Below, one piece after another: positions 1 to 12,279 of a stretch of 64,000 bases of DNA. A program made the translations under genes and the position numbers. Source of the stretch: Paramacrobiotus metropolitanus. Taxonomy: Eukaryota > Tardigrada > Eutardigrada > Parachela > Macrobiotidae. The notes below the pieces were generated by a model that saw nothing but the letters and a program-made list of their open reading frames with translations, ran no database searches and was not told the DNA's origin. Positions within the stretch are counted from its first letter, which is position 1. Each line of letters begins with the position of its first letter. The DNA is taken from the NCBI RefSeq assembly GCF_019649055.1, contig NW_026570310.1, positions 248,001-312,000 of the forward strand. Direction: 5' to 3'.

Positions 1-423
1 GGTCGATATCCCGTGCGGCCATGACAGCTCGGATATCGTCCTGGGTGTTCATGTTCGATCCCGCTGTTGGGCATTCGGTGTTTTGGACTCGAACCTCGGT
101 GTCGTGTTCCTACTTGACCTCTTCGTCGAAAACGGTGGAATCCGGTTCGGACAGGTTCTCCCGTTTCGGTTTGGAAGTCGTCCGGGTTGAGAGACTCCGG
201 CTACACCGCCACCTTGCTCTTGTGTACTTAGGAAGGTGACTTACCCAAACGAGTCATATTTCTGCTTATGTAGACGTCTGCATTATACAGGACGGTATAA
301 CTCGGAATGTTCAGGTTCGCTTGGGAAGCACTAGTCTTCCGGAAAATCGGGGTGATCAACAAGGTCGCGGGTTTCTGCATGCTGATTGTGACCCAAGGTG
401 ACCAGATGGCCAGACTGATGTGA

Positions 424-640
424 TGACCGAAAGGTCACCGGTTATGATGTTGATGATCCGGATCGTATGTCGGAACCGTCCTAAAAGGTGCACTATTTTG
501 GGACAGTCCTTTGCTGTGGTAGTTCGGAGCCAGTTAGGTCATGTGAACCTAACGAGTAACGACGATGGAGTGACCGAGGGTCACGGAGGACCACAGTGTG
601 ACCGAAAGGCACGGATGTGGAGGCTGTGACCGAAGGCCGC
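424..640. repeat. cluster of GGTCA hairpins
   Basis: Four copies of one short palindromic unit occur in about 220 bases. Bases 424-437 are a perfect hairpin of TGACC, loop GAAA, GGTCA. Bases 570-584 are a perfect GTGACC-GAG-GGTCAC hairpin. Bases 598-612 and 626-640 are decayed versions in which the right arm has become GGCAC and GGCCGC. Related half-sites (AAGGTGAC) lie at about 231 and 396. No coding sequence is evident. The same GGTCA core is heavily repeated between 39 and 49 kb, so this may be a fragment of a related element; that link is inference. Confidence 0.55.
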
Positions 641-764
641 GGTGTGCTGCTTATAGATGTGAAAGTACAGTTGCCCTTGTTCAAAACTTGGTTTCGGCAC
701 CAATGTGGAATATGACACTTCAATCGGAAAATAACTGAATGTTTGCGTTCACTTGTGGTGCCTT

Positions 765-818
765 ATATAGCGCGTAGTGTGTTAGCATATAGCGCGTGCT
801 GTGTTAGCATATAGCGCG
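765..818. repeat. 22-bp tandem repeat, three copies
   Basis: The core ATATAGCGCG begins at 765, 787 and 809, an exact 22-base period. The first two cores are followed by a near-identical TGTGTTAGC linker. The sequence lies in anonymous DNA with no long frame around it. Confidence 0.75.
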
Positions 819-1107
819 CAAAAGTGCTTTAGGCTACAATGAACGGAAAGTGCTCGCAGGCATCCGTGTCAGCACACGGCTTTGTACATTTAAGGCTTGA
901 GGCCAAACAAGGGTTGAGGACATTTTCACATGATCCTCCAATTTCGAAAGTCATTTCTAGTAGAACCGGCCAGCGGATGGTGGTGGAAGCAACCTGGTCT
1001 GAGGAGATATCGATAGTATTCGGAGCAAAATGTTCCCGTCATCACCCCGGATAATGCGGAGCGAAGGCAACGGTAATCAACGGGCAGCAAACTGCCATCG
1101 CACTTAT

Positions 1108-1377
1108 TCACAAACTTTCAAACTGCAGCTGGATATGCTGCTTCATCAGCCATTCAAGCTGGCGGCGATCACGCTTCTCCACCGGCGTTTTCAAAATTTC
1201 CTTCATGTCCCGTTCAACCTGATCGATGTCAGTATATTTGCTGACAGGGCGCACGCGTAATTTCTTAATTTTGATAGGCTCCAGCTGTGGCACTAATTGC
1301 GGCAAAAAAATTTTCAAGGAGTTTATCAAAAAAGGTTCGATAGCTCTGGGCGGTGTTGGGGCGGTAATACGTCCCAA
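1108..1377 (-). CDS. unassigned exon-like frame
   Basis: I do not recognise this product. The frame encodes 89 residues as bounded and can be read further upstream (to about 1443) before meeting a stop. The C-terminal half is charged and helical in appearance (DIDQVERDMKEILKTPVEKR, then a Trp-Leu-rich stretch) and ends at a stop at 1108-1110. The composition looks protein-like, but there is no clear initiator and no convincing splice site. Just upstream on this strand a short segment containing TACGTAA(C/T)AGAGATAC is duplicated. It could be a relic exon of a host gene or of a retroelement. Confidence 0.25.
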   Translation of the reverse strand: MGRITAPTPPRAIEPFLINSLKIFLPQLVPQLEPIKIKKLRVRPVSKYTDIDQVERDMKEILKTPVEKRDRRQLEWLMKQHIQLQFESL

Positions 1378-2039
1378 CCGTATCTCTATTACGTACTCTA
1401 GGAACTCATCAACTCTTTCACCGTGCCATGTATCTCTGTTACGTACTCTCTTTCACCGTGCCTCTGTAGATAGAACATCTTAATGTTCAGCCAGTTTTCA
1501 CCACGCGCAAATTGGGCCAAAGCAGTATCACGCATCACAGCATTCGGCACAGCCTGCTCCCATGGTTAAGCACTAATCAGGAAGCACTTGGTCACCTCCT
1601 GGAGTAGCCCCAGTGCCGCAACTTGCATGCGCGTATCTGGATTCTGCATACTGGATCATAATGTTATAACATGGGGAATGGCCAGTATCCAGTGTAACGA
1701 GTGGTCAGAAAATCTAGATTTGAACTTTCGAAGTTCTCTCTGTCTTTTCTCCCTGTTGGTGTTTTTGTTGGGGCACAATTGTGCAAAATTTTTTTTATTA
1801 CCAGCACGGAGTGTGGTAGTATTGTTTTGGTGACGGCGTGATGGCGGAAAAAGGAGATCGGAACGATTATCAGATCGTCCCGGTCGGGGGTCCTCGACAG
1901 CGGCAGCCTGTAATTGCTGCAGTTGCAGCGGTGGAATTGGCCTTTATTGGCGTAGCATATTGCTCCAGTGGATGCGGTGGTTGCGGCTGCAGAAGAGCAT
2001 TGCGGTGGCCGAGGAGGAAGTTCTCGTGGTGGCGGAGCA

Positions 2040-2165
2040 GCCTGTTGCGGAGGCTAGCGGAACGGAAGTAGTGCTATATATGTGTAGGCGGCGCAGCCGC
2101 AATCCTTGTCAGTCCGGTTGCCTCTGCAGTTTTTGCCATTTGTGAATAAAGTCGTATGTGTGTTA
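2040..2165 (+). promoter_or_regulatory. LTR-like promoter plus polyA signal
   Basis: A TATATA box at 2075-2080 is followed about 70 bases later by AATAAA at 2145-2150 and then a GT-rich stretch (GTATGTGTGTTATG). A TATA box and a polyA signal packed into about 75 bases is the arrangement of an LTR U3-R junction. I found no partner LTR in the window, so a solo LTR is only a suggestion; a chance combination is also possible. Confidence 0.25.
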
Positions 2166-2783
2166 TGCCGGTATTCTGGTAGCACGGTGTCTATGAGAGT
2201 CTATGTCTATGAAAGCCGCAGCAGTGTTGACAGTTATTTAGCTGCCATGGATTTTGTTCAACACAAGCGTCGTTCTTATCCTTCATCGCCGCGGGGTCGA
2301 CATGGACGGGAAGATCCATTGATAATAAAACTGTGGACAGCATGCGTTTGTCCTTTGTATAAGCAAGCGAACCGCTTCCGAGACACAAATATCAGTGTTT
2401 CGTTTGTGGACCGAGATTGCGAAACTTTCACCTTGCTGCACCGGCATGCAATGGAAGCGATAACTCTGCTTCAGTGGACTCAGTGCTTGTTAGGGAGGGT
2501 TGTTGGTGCAGTTGGCGCGCGACGGGTAAAGATATGTAATGACAAACTAGCAGTGACTAGCAGGGGTTTTGAAGCTGTGACTCCTCAAAATTTTAGATGT
2601 TATTCATCTTGTAGGCCAAGCATAGTTGCCCGTTGCGTTGCTGTGCGTGCCACGTTGCGCCGACCCGACTTTGCTCCGGTTCGTTTGGCGGGGAGTCTAA
2701 ACCGGCAGCGTTCTCGTTGCACAGTCAACTTAGGCGGTCGATTTCCAGACTTGTGTGGTCGGAAACACCTATCGGAAGCTTGA
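2106..2783 (+). other. long open frame, no recognisable product
   Basis: This frame stays open for 225 codons but begins at a non-ATG codon, overlaps the AATAAA signal at 2145, and shows no domain, signal peptide or transmembrane segment that I recognise. In 64 kb read in six frames, one open stretch of this length can arise by chance. I keep it as a position to test with transcript data rather than as a gene. Confidence 0.12.
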
Positions 2784-2789
2784 AAATAG

Positions 2790-3653
2790 GTAGCAGAAGG
2801 AGTTGCACCAACTGTTTTAAAGACGATATTGAAGAAATTGTTTGAATCCTGTTCTTCACAATCAGGAAGCAGATATTTTGGCAATTCATTTCATCTGATC
2901 TTTTTTTATTAAAGAAAAAAGTTTGACCTTTATAATTAATGATAATTAGCTAGCTATATTGTTTCGGCCGTTTTTATTATAGCAGTCATTTTTTAAGAAG
3001 GTTTTATTCCTCCGGTCAGCCGTACCGTCTCTGTCCATCCGCCATTATTGTTCCAATTGTCCAGGTAAATCCGGAGGATACGATCAGTGAGAATTCTCAC
3101 GAAACATTAGTTACTATTTAACGTAAATTATGAGAGAGCTCACACACGTAAAAAATTTTATCGAAAGGTCATAAACAATAACCACGATCCGCTAGTGGCT
3201 CTCGCCCTGCTGCCGTATACTCTATAGTGAAACGAATGCTACATACACACACGCGCGCTCAATCGTAGACTTTTATTGATCGATGGAACATAGGAAACTG
3301 GAGAACTGATGACTGACGAGCAAACGGGAAAGCCGCACTCGTGTATATAGTGAGTGATTCACAAATGGGGAACTGGGAATGATCTCCCGTTACCTGAAAA
3401 ATCAATACTCACATGACTCATACCCTACACTCCTACGTGTGTAGCAAAACCCTACACTGCGCAGCTTGCTCAAAAGATGAAGGCTTGGAATGCCATGGAG
3501 CTTTCAGACAGATTGTCGATACTATTAATGATTAACCACATGGAATACAGGTTTTCAACAAAAAATTCGCAGACAGCAAATCTACCAATCCTGAAAACAT
3601 GACAAACGAGATAAGCAGCAGTCTAAAAGACAGATTCCCCACATGTTGCACAA
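2790..3653. other. no gene seen
   Basis: This stretch contains a poly-T/A-rich segment near 2900-2950, a single AAAGGTCA at 3163-3170, and a short block near 3420-3465 in which CCCTACACT is repeated. I see no coding, RNA or mobile-element structure. Confidence 0.5.
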
Positions 3654-3654
3654 A

Positions 3655-4000
3655 CTAGGTCACTGGTTAGCGGTCGAAACGCAAAGCGTTGAATTGATAA
3701 CCCCAGATCACATCGTGCGCAACAAGCAGAAAATCCCGCTCCAGACTTCCACGTCCCATTCGCCAGTCCACAGAGCTCGGAAGATTCACCAGCCAGGAGG
3801 TTCGCGAAGATGACCACAGACAGTTGAATGAAATGAGCGACGAAATGACGGAAACGCCAGGGTCCTCCAGGGTTCCCGAGTCCAGATCCACGGTTCGCAC
3901 CCTCACCAAACACGAGGGGAGCCCACACGGAACGCCAAAGCACTGCACTAGCTAGGTCACTGGTTAATGGTCGAAACGCAGAGCGTTGAATTAATAACGA
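3655..4000. repeat. 297-bp tandem repeat family, first locus
   Basis: The segment CTAGGTCACTGGTTA, followed by GGTCGAAACGC and AGCGTTGAATT, starts at 3655 and again at 3952, a period of 297 bases. A second locus with a clearly related pair lies at 50931-51290 with a 300-base period. Long minus-strand frames across both loci merely follow the repeat and are not treated as genes. The family looks like a dispersed satellite monomer or repeated element end. Confidence 0.6.
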
Positions 4001-4592
4001 TTGTTCCGTTAACTTTAGAAATTCAGGGACATTTACGAAATATTCAATCACGATGTGACATCCTTCAGCCGAAGAAAAGCGGGCAATTGTGTTATTTAAA
4101 GGGGAAGCAGCGGTCATGTTTAAAATCACACATTTGTGCGTTATTGTGCAGATTGATTACAAATCACCAACGGCTGCCAGTCGAACAGGATAATGCGAGA
4201 TTTGCGACCGTCGCCGGTTTGCAGGTTTGCATAGTGCGCCTGAGTTTGAGTGACCAACGGCTCGCGCCAATGTCACAGCTTCAAGTGTTTCTGCAATTGA
4301 GTATTACAGCCTGGCTAAAAAGATTACATCCGTACACACATGCATGGAGCTCCGGGTACGCGTTTAGGACCATGTCCGAAGAAAGCCGATCGGGAATCAG
4401 CTCAGAATGATGATGAGCCAGTTTTTGTGCCGCAAGCTGCACCGACTTTAGAGCTATATCTAAACATGATGAAAGGACGTGGTAGCGCAGAAGAAGAAGA
4501 TGCCAAGCGATAGCATGCTGGACCGCCCACACACACACTACTGTGCGAGAACCCACATACAGAGTAAAATCGTCTTACGCCTGTTCATGCGA

Positions 4593-5181
4593 GGCAAGTG
4601 TCCCCTAAATTAATAGAAGCATTTTGCCTTGCCATAAATGGACAGCAGTGACCGCATTGTGCGAACCTGGCAGCCACCCTGGGTCGGCAGTGTGTCATAC
4701 GAATGGTGACCGCGTTGCTCCCAATGACTTCGACGTTAAACTTAATCGACGTTTACTCATCTTAAGCTCAATCAAAATATGAACTAACATTCCAAATGGT
4801 GGAGAAAAATCTGGGAATGCAAGTACACCTGGCAAGTAAGTTTTCATGGCAAGCAAAAAAAGTTATGAACGTTTATGGTTTCTCGAAGACATAGCATAGC
4901 ATCCACTTCAACGGCTCCTTGCACTAACCTTGTGCTATGTCTAAGAGGTCTATGAGGATTTTTTCCATCATTTCTAAAGTAAGTTAGTAATTCGGTTGAA
5001 GATTTTGCGAGGACGAATGCCGACTTACTTGTACGTTAAGTTAATGGCAGCAATGCTGTCAGCTGTTTGTATTATACTGTACGCTGCCAGCCCATGGTAG
5101 CTCATAGGTTCGCACATTGCGGTCTAGGTTGTCAATTTATGGTTAGACAATTCGCGTCTGCTAATTTAAGGAACACTTGCC
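4593..5181. mobile_element. foldback/MITE-like element, about 590 bp
   Basis: The left end starts GGCAAGTG at 4593 and the right end finishes with its complement CACTTGCC at 5174-5181. Homology between the arms continues inwards, for example ACCGCATTGTGCGAACCT at about 4651 against its imperfect complement near 5110-5130, and further matches toward the centre. There is no transposase frame inside. I cannot define a clear target duplication, so its class is unknown. Confidence 0.65.
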
Positions 5182-5739
5182 ACTACTTTTGTTTGACTTC
5201 ATCTGTTTAATACTTCTTTTCTTGAATTCTTGCTGTAACTGTTTGTATAGCCTTCAGCGGGACACTCCATAACGATACGATAGTGTACTATAGATATTCC
5301 GAAACGAAAATAAAAAATTCATGATCAAGATATAGTGCAACATTCGCCGCCCAGCGGGGAACTGCATCCGGCACCGGCCATTGTCACTTATTTGACGATG
5401 ACCTTATCTACATCCGGTCGTGTGAAGTCTGCAATCACCGATGTACCTGAGGATTTCCAGGCGAACAAGTGCACACGCCGAAATACTGTAAGTTATGGCG
5501 GAACTAGTACGTAGCTGCAATTAGTTTAATTTCTTTCTGCTTTAAAAACGTTAAAAGGGAATCTTACACGCTTAATCCCTGTGAAAATCACTGTTCACAT
5601 ATACACTGTATATATTGCAGTTGTTATAGCTTTTACATTTTCTGTACATTAACTGTATTGATGTTTGTAAGATATAGTTTACGCTGATGACACAAGGGCA
5701 AATACAAAATTGTGAAAGTATTGTGTATTGGTCGTGTGA

Positions 5740-6238
5740 GGATGTCCGATCACGACAATATTGAGGAAGGTTCTCACCTTTCGGTAAATAACTTTGTTAT
5801 TCAGAAACCCTCATGCTTTTAGAGTATTCGCAATAAAATTTAATTCAATATGACGATATAATTTGCGCTATTACAGAAACTGAGGAAGCTACGAAACCAC
5901 TGCAGAGCTTGGTGCAGTGGTGTGCCAGTTGTTTTTCGTTTCAAAAACGATCTTATGGAGCGCTGGATTTTGTGTACGTAAGTGTTAATCAGATTCATAT
6001 GTACCGTGCATTACCCAGATGAGGTGATCAGGTTGATGGGTGCGTTCATTTGGGGTGGTCCAGAGAAAAATGTGCTGCACTTCGAAAACCGATCGACTCA
6101 GAAGATACCTGGGCTAAGCGGGAGCCGCACGACAATAAGTACGAGCTGGACAACTTTGCTGATCATCCAGTTGAACCAAGCGCAGCCCCAAATTGGGTTC
6201 CGCTGATTTACGCTAGTAACAAACCACGTGGATCATAG
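5740..6238 (+). CDS. candidate spliced gene, unrecognised
   Basis: An ATG at 5740 opens a 14-codon stretch ending at a possible donor (GTAAAT, 5782). An acceptor TTACAG ends at 5876. The next exon ends at a strong donor GTAAGT at 5978, and a GATCAG acceptor ends at 6030, giving a 53-base intron. Two alternative phase paths remain open across the last junction. One continues to a stop at 6236-6238 and contains the acidic stretch EPHDNKYELDNFADHPVEP. The other begins at the ATG and shows a Cys/Trp-rich segment faintly like a THAP zinc finger. I cannot choose between them, so no function is assigned. Confidence 0.22.
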
Positions 6239-6574
6239 CGTAACAAGTACTGTATAGCCACATGAACCCTGCTGTGATGATCCTCCCATGGCTAGCATTC
6301 CAACGTGTATTATTTTGGCATCCCTAGTTCAAGCGCTTGAACTAATAGTCGAATGTAGTTATCCTTACCGTATCATGATAATAGTATGTCTTGGCAGATA
6401 GGAAACGATTAAATTCCAAAGGAACAACTGGAAATTAATAAATGATGGCGAAATGGAAGAAAAGTTACAAGTAATTGAATTAGAAAATGAAAAACCAAAG
6501 CTAAGCCAACAACTAAATTCATCCGAAATTCAAAAAATTTTGTTGATCGGTGCGCGTAAGTTGTTTGGGTAATG

Positions 6575-6600
6575 GTTGCGCTTCGACGTCGAAGCGCAAC
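6575..6600. repeat. perfect 26-bp palindrome
   Basis: GTTGCGCTTCGAC is followed directly by its exact reverse complement, with no spacer. Variants of GGTAA and GTTGCG recur just upstream (TGGGTAATG) and at about 6700-6735 in inverted orientation. This suggests a decayed inverted-repeat cluster in otherwise anonymous sequence. Confidence 0.7.
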
Positions 6601-7831
6601 GCTTACGCGGACAAGTAAGCTGAAAACCCATCCCAGATTTTGTGAATGCGAATCAGAATGTTTACTTGTTTACGCGCTGTTGCGTCACATTTTTTACGCG
6701 TTTCACCGTTACCCGTCGCGCAACGGTTACCCAAATGTAATTGACCTCTACCAATGACGACAATACCATTCTGGGCTCCGATTACATTTGTTCGATAATA
6801 TTTTGCAACACGCTTCTGGAATCGATCGATGCCCATCATGGCAAATTTTAAGTCATAGGCAGTTGATCGAACGTAAAAAAAATATGCCCGCCGGCCTTTA
6901 ATTCTTACTCTGAACTTTATTGGTCAAATCAAAATGCAATACTCAAATTATTAGAAAAGACACGCAAACTTCAAAATACATGCTTCTTACTTGTTTTGTT
7001 GGTAAGGGTTTTCCAGTAACATTTTGTTTTCGTTTCCGTTTTTTATGCTCGATCGTAAACATAATTACAGGTATGCTGACTCGGCCAAAGCGTGTAAGCG
7101 TGAAGGCTGCAGACTGTCGCTGTTCTAATTTTTGCTGCTACCGGACAGGTAATCCCGGGCGAATAGCTACCATCAATTATTAAATGTCGGCAAATGAAGA
7201 TTTCCCGGAAAAATCCTGTGCACTTGGATTGGCAAACCAAGAATTCACACTCATGTGCCCGACGAGGCAGTTGTGAAAGCCAAATAGCCCTGAAATATCA
7301 GAACGCTATTTTGCTGGTATCCCAAATACGCATATGCCTGCCAGTGAGAAGTTCGCCTTTCCGGAGGTTTCAGACTGCGCTTGACACATCGTACATTTAA
7401 ATTGTCCGTTGAAAACTAAAAGGCCCGCTAAAGGATACTGTTCCATGGAATCCACACAAGAGCATGCAAAATACGCGATATCGAAATCGGCCAGCTCCAA
7501 CAACTTTCTGTAGCCCTTCTAATTAAAATTTCTTCATATTCTTCAAAAGATCTTAAAATAACTTTCCGATCTGGGATATATTCGCTTGGACCAGCATATA
7601 CAGTGTGACCAAGGACATTAGATATACGCACGGCGGCAGGAAGTTCTGCAATCTTAAACTGTACAGTGCGCGCCTTTGCCGTAGATAATTCTTTTTTTTG
7701 GCGCTATTTACGTAATCAATGATAGTCAAATCGTGATCACGCAGTTTCGCGGACTTACCTTTTGGAGTTAATATAATATATATTTTCCTTGACGGCGCGC
7801 GTGCGTCAAATTTTAGCCAAAGTAAAAGCAG

Positions 7832-8291
7832 ATGATCAAGGCCACCAAGTCTGAGTTCCTGAGCCATGAAATAAAATCTCTCAATAGAAAGAACACCGGG
7901 AAGTTGTATCCTCATACACATACGAGCAAGTGCACGAGAAAAGATGCCATTATTCACTACTGTATCAATGGGAAGGCAAAATCAGTCCAGCTGATATCCA
8001 GACAGCGGAGACGATTCCAGCCAGAACTGTCTGCGCCTAGCATGTTGACATTTGGCGGTATGTCACGTGCCCCGTTCAGGTTTTATTCATGGAGCCACCA
8101 GATATCGGCCGGGTGTTTGGTCGGTTACATTCGGCTTAACTAATCATGTTGCAGGCCCGGTGGCAAAGATGGCCGCAAACGTCATGATGGGCAACAGAAG
8201 TACCTTGGCCGACCCGGCGCGCCCCGAGGACACTGTGCTTGCACGGCCCAAACGGCAGTCGCCTCCCGTCCTGTTCAGCTGGGGAGCATAG
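7832..8291 (+). CDS. candidate two-exon gene end, unrecognised
   Basis: A frame read from 7832 ends at a donor (G|GTATGT, intron from 8058). A classical 3' site follows: CTTAACTAAT branch-like sequence, then TTGCAG ending at 8154. Splicing this 97-base intron keeps the frame and joins to a terminal exon of about 45 codons that stops at 8289-8291. The second exon is GC-richer than its surroundings. No domain is recognised; the joined protein would be basic in its first half. Phase consistency across a good intron is the main support. Confidence 0.33.
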
Positions 8292-8932
8292 TTTCATATA
8301 GTTGCACTATCGCCCCTCAACGAAGGAGAAGCAAATTATCTGGCGGCACCCAGAAACACGATACCTCGAGGGCGCTGCGATCTACTCTTTAAAGGAGCAT
8401 TATTAAACCCACATGTCGATTAACACTATCAGCACGCTATCTTTGCACGATGTCAACCGCGAGTCTGGCGGGACGGTAGATTGTTTGCCGTCTTGTAAGA
8501 GCATGTTTGCCGTCTTGTAGGAGCAACGGCGACATAACGTTGTACATTAACACATACATCTTGCAGCCGGAGCTGCTCAGCACAAGCTACGCTTTTATCA
8601 CATCCCTTTTCAATGTGTCTACATTAAACAGAACCTTTGCTTTGACTTGCAGCGGACGGTTGGACTGAAGCTGTACGGATTTAGCACTGCATTTCTTTTG
8701 GCAGATTGACGGGCAAAACGTGTCGGCGTCCTATTCTGGTCTTAACAGCAGTGGCACCACCGTGCCCGGCGACGAATAAAGTGTAACACTGAAAATCTAA
8801 CCGGTGGTAGAAATGAGAGGGTTTCAGAAAGGTCTGGCTGATGTGAGATATTAAGAATGAAAAGACCGAAGTGACCAGTAGAGAAATATAAACAATAAAA
8901 GTTGGGAAGTTGATTACCTTATAGCGAAAGCC

Positions 8933-9178
8933 ATGTTTGCGGCATCCATGCCGCAGGGCTACCCCAACAGAGAACAAACTTGGATCAAACTAAAGGGTCA
9001 GCCCCCGAGCGCTGTTCTGAAAGACAGCTTAATTTTACGATTACCCTTGGGACAACCAATGGATCTGCGGTGCAATGTCCCACCCACCAGACAGTCGCGG
9101 ACAGTTTACTGGAAGCACCGCGGCAAAACAATCTTCAGCAAACAGCTGGGTAGCCACAGAAACCCAAGGAACAATTAG
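8933..9178 (+). pseudogene. possible immunoglobulin-like exon relic
   Basis: The frame contains a pattern reminiscent of one half of an Ig-like C2 domain: a hydrophobic strand, LRCNV (first Cys, about residue 47), and VYWKHRG (Trp about residue 60). A possible second-Cys strand appears about 100 bases later in another frame (ISYDCK near 9220). The frame stops at 9178. No splice structure is convincing. This is weak pattern matching; it may be coincidence. Confidence 0.18.
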
Positions 9179-9451
9179 CAAATGGCTTTGCCCTATTTCA
9201 ACGAAATTTCCGATTTCCTATGACTGCAAGCACTAACTGCCAGTGCAAGATCTGCACTAAAGGTGCCATGTTCAAAGTGACATGGAAGACCAAACATAGT
9301 GCCATCGCCAAATACCGTATGTAAAATAACTTCATCAAGAGGGAAGCAATCGCAGGCAAATTGTCAGATCATTGGAAAGACCACACGGGCGGTGTCGGCA
9401 CAGCTGCAAACCCATCACGAGTGTTTTATCAAAGCAGACTACTGCTGATCC

Positions 9452-10363
9452 ATGGGAACAGCTCCCAGTGGACGAGCCCGCTCCATTCAACTGAATAGGT
9501 CTGTGTGCGGTAACAGCGAACGCACAGATCATTTCATCGTAAATTCCGAAAACATCAATGAAGTCGGTCCTATTATATGTCAAGTCCGTGTCAAAAATGT
9601 GTCGTGCCGGGCAATCATAGACAGCGGCTCAGGATATTCTTTAAAAACAGAAGGTTTTTCGAAAAATATTAAATTTAACATCGCAGAAACGGATGGCCTC
9701 TATGTCTGCACTATTACGTCAAAATGTAAATTAGATCGAAACGTCGATGTTTTTGTTTCTCTTGACGTGTTGGGAGACAGCGAAGCATGTGAATTATTTT
9801 TGCTAACGCAAGAGTCGTTCGACGTTTTATTCGGCATAGATTTCCTTTCACTAACACCGATTCAAATTGATTTTTGTTTTAAATCCCTGCGCAATAATAA
9901 TTTAGTTTTGCCCTTGTTCTATTACTGTTTTCCGGACCTTGTAAACCCGGGTTACAGTCAGGATGTAAGAAACAGGAAACCGGTTTTTGTTAATTCTGTA
10001 TACCTGCTACAATGTCCATTCGAATCCAGAGATAGACCGAAGGCAGGCAGGCGAGCTACCGTAGAAATAATAATGAAGAAACCGTCTGAGAAACCCAAGT
10101 TACAGGGCGAGCTCAGACAGAAGGCGAGGCCATTTTTGGCCACACACAAGAACTTAGTTTCTGGTGCTGTTCTGCTGGCGGATCACATTTCGGAAACGAT
10201 AAGGGCATATGATGATACAGATCAACAAGCCAAATAGACTGGACTAGAGAGGGAACGTCAGCAAAAGTTGGCTAATGAGCAGGCCGAACAGGAACGTCTA
10301 GCGACGAAGGCAACAGAAAAAGCGGCAAAGAAAGCAAAACGCGCTACCAGGCGAAAACTCTAA
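9452..10363 (+). pseudogene. gypsy-type retropepsin (gag-pro) fragment
   Basis: The product is an aspartic protease of the retropepsin fold, which in LTR retroelements cleaves the Gag-Pol polyprotein. The catalytic triplet DSG is at residues 57-59 (AIIDSGSGYSL). The second conserved block LFGIDFL is at residues 126-132, as expected for Ty3/gypsy proteases. The ATG at 9452 gives 261 residues to a TAG at 10235-10237. The same frame then continues open to a TAA at 10361-10363 with a Lys/Glu/Gln-rich tail, so the TAG is probably a nonsense mutation. No RT follows it, so this is an isolated remnant. Confidence 0.7.
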
Positions 10364-12279
10364 GGACCATAAGAGAAGAAGAAGCTGAAGATGAAAACGG
10401 CAATGCGGAAACGACCTTTCTGAGGGAGAAATCTTGTGCTTTCGTTTGTTGTACATTTGAGTACTAATTTATCTGAATATTTATTTTCGCATACTTTTTG
10501 CTCAAAAAATCCTGCAGCTATGACAACAGCTAACCTTGAGAAGACAAAAGCAAACGCAGCCATGCAAGGAGAAGTTGTACACAATGGGCAAAATCGGGAA
10601 AAGATAAACGGATGCTTCCAGTTCATGTTTGCTGCTCAGCGTTGGTATTCGGTAGTCAACTAAACCACCTGCCATGAGCTATTATACCAGGTTTCATAAT
10701 TACATTTACACATTCAGCAAATTCCATGTAAGATCGAATCACTGTTGGGTATGCACGTCTGGGTTGTTTCCGTTTTGGATGCCGATCTACCGTTCATAAT
10801 AAAGAAGGTCAACGCCTTACATGGCATTGTTTAAATTTAAGGTATAATTGCGGGTGTGGTGCCAGGTGGCAGGGATCTTTCTCCGTTTCTGCATCATTGT
10901 CTGTGGACTGCCACGGGATTCCTCAAAAGATTCACTGGCTCTTCTGGAGGTTTCAGATCCCCTGTGAGCAGCACCAGCATTTCTGTTTTACGCTATATAT
11001 AACGCCTCTCTGTTTCCTATCGAGGCTCTCTGTGCTTAGCTTTTATTTTGCTCTTCTCTCTCTACTCAGTTGCATGCTTTTCCATACATGTACACTACCG
11101 TGTCCCTACGGAAACGACGCTACCGGAAACGATCCACATATTTGCGAAACGAAAGTACATCATCAAGCGAACCGTTTTTCGAAAATTCGAAGAAAAGTGG
11201 CTGTATAAGCTACTTGTTGCAGCTGGGACTGACGCACCATGTGCAGACGGCAAGTAACATACCGTTTTATTTGGTAGGCAATAACGCAACAAATCTGAAA
11301 ATAAATAAATCTAATTATAAATGAGTAGTGGATCCATTTTCGGTTACTTTGTTATAATCACCAAGCCAAAGAACCCAAAAAATATTACTGGAGTTTGAGA
11401 GACCAGCCCAAGCGTATCTAGGACCAGCATCATTTGCTTACCAGCAGGCCGGCATTTTTCATTTACCATGAGTGCATTATACGCCTTACTGACAAACGCC
11501 TTACTACTTTCTAAGTTGCAACGTGACGTCACATCTTGCTTGTTGGAGCTCGATGACGATATCGATCTACGAGAGATACTACGTTCTAAGGGTTTCTAGT
11601 TCTTTCTACTTTCTACCCAATTCAGCTTCTTTATCCTGGCGGCTTTTAGGAAAAACTAGCTTGTTGAATGGTTATCTTCACACACCAGACAAGTTGTTCT
11701 TAATACATTGTGACTAAAGTAGCTTTTTTTGGTAAAAGTCCAAATAAATTTGGATACGGTCCTGGCTATTTCTCTGTCCCTTAATATCGTGTAAATACAG
11801 TACAAAATTTCATGCACGTTTTTGCTAGGCGATCTGGATGATCAATGATTTTCCCTTCCAAACAAAATCAGTGAAGAAAAATGTGCTCACAACTGAACCT
11901 GCATCTCTACGGCTTCTATCGCCTTGAAGATTTAGACTCCAAGTGCAAAACACTTGGCTGAAAAACGAGAATGAAGAATAGTATCATGAACTACATAGCA
12001 CTTTTTGCGCTTATCAGGAGTAGATGCTAATTGACGGCTGAAGTGCTGCTTTTATTGAAAGATGTCGTCTGCAGTATCATTTCACTTTTTTCTAGAGCTG
12101 GCAAGCAAGGTCGTCGATTATCGTATTTAAAATAGCAATATGGGAGCGCGAATGATATGGCTCAGTAGCAGAAGCCGTTATTTCGTTAAGGCAAACAAAA
12201 ATAATTTAGCTGTAAAGGTCACAAATACCACGCATGTGCTCCCAGTTAACAACGCCTTTCGGAACAAGCGATAAACGGT
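10364..12279. other. no gene seen
   Basis: Several frames of 60-100 codons occur but none shows a motif, splice context or unusual composition. One AAAGGTCA copy lies at 12213-12220. Confidence 0.45.

Noticed and set aside
8460-8525. Short direct repeat of TGTTTGCCGTCTTGTA
   Set aside because: Only two short copies; too little to interpret.
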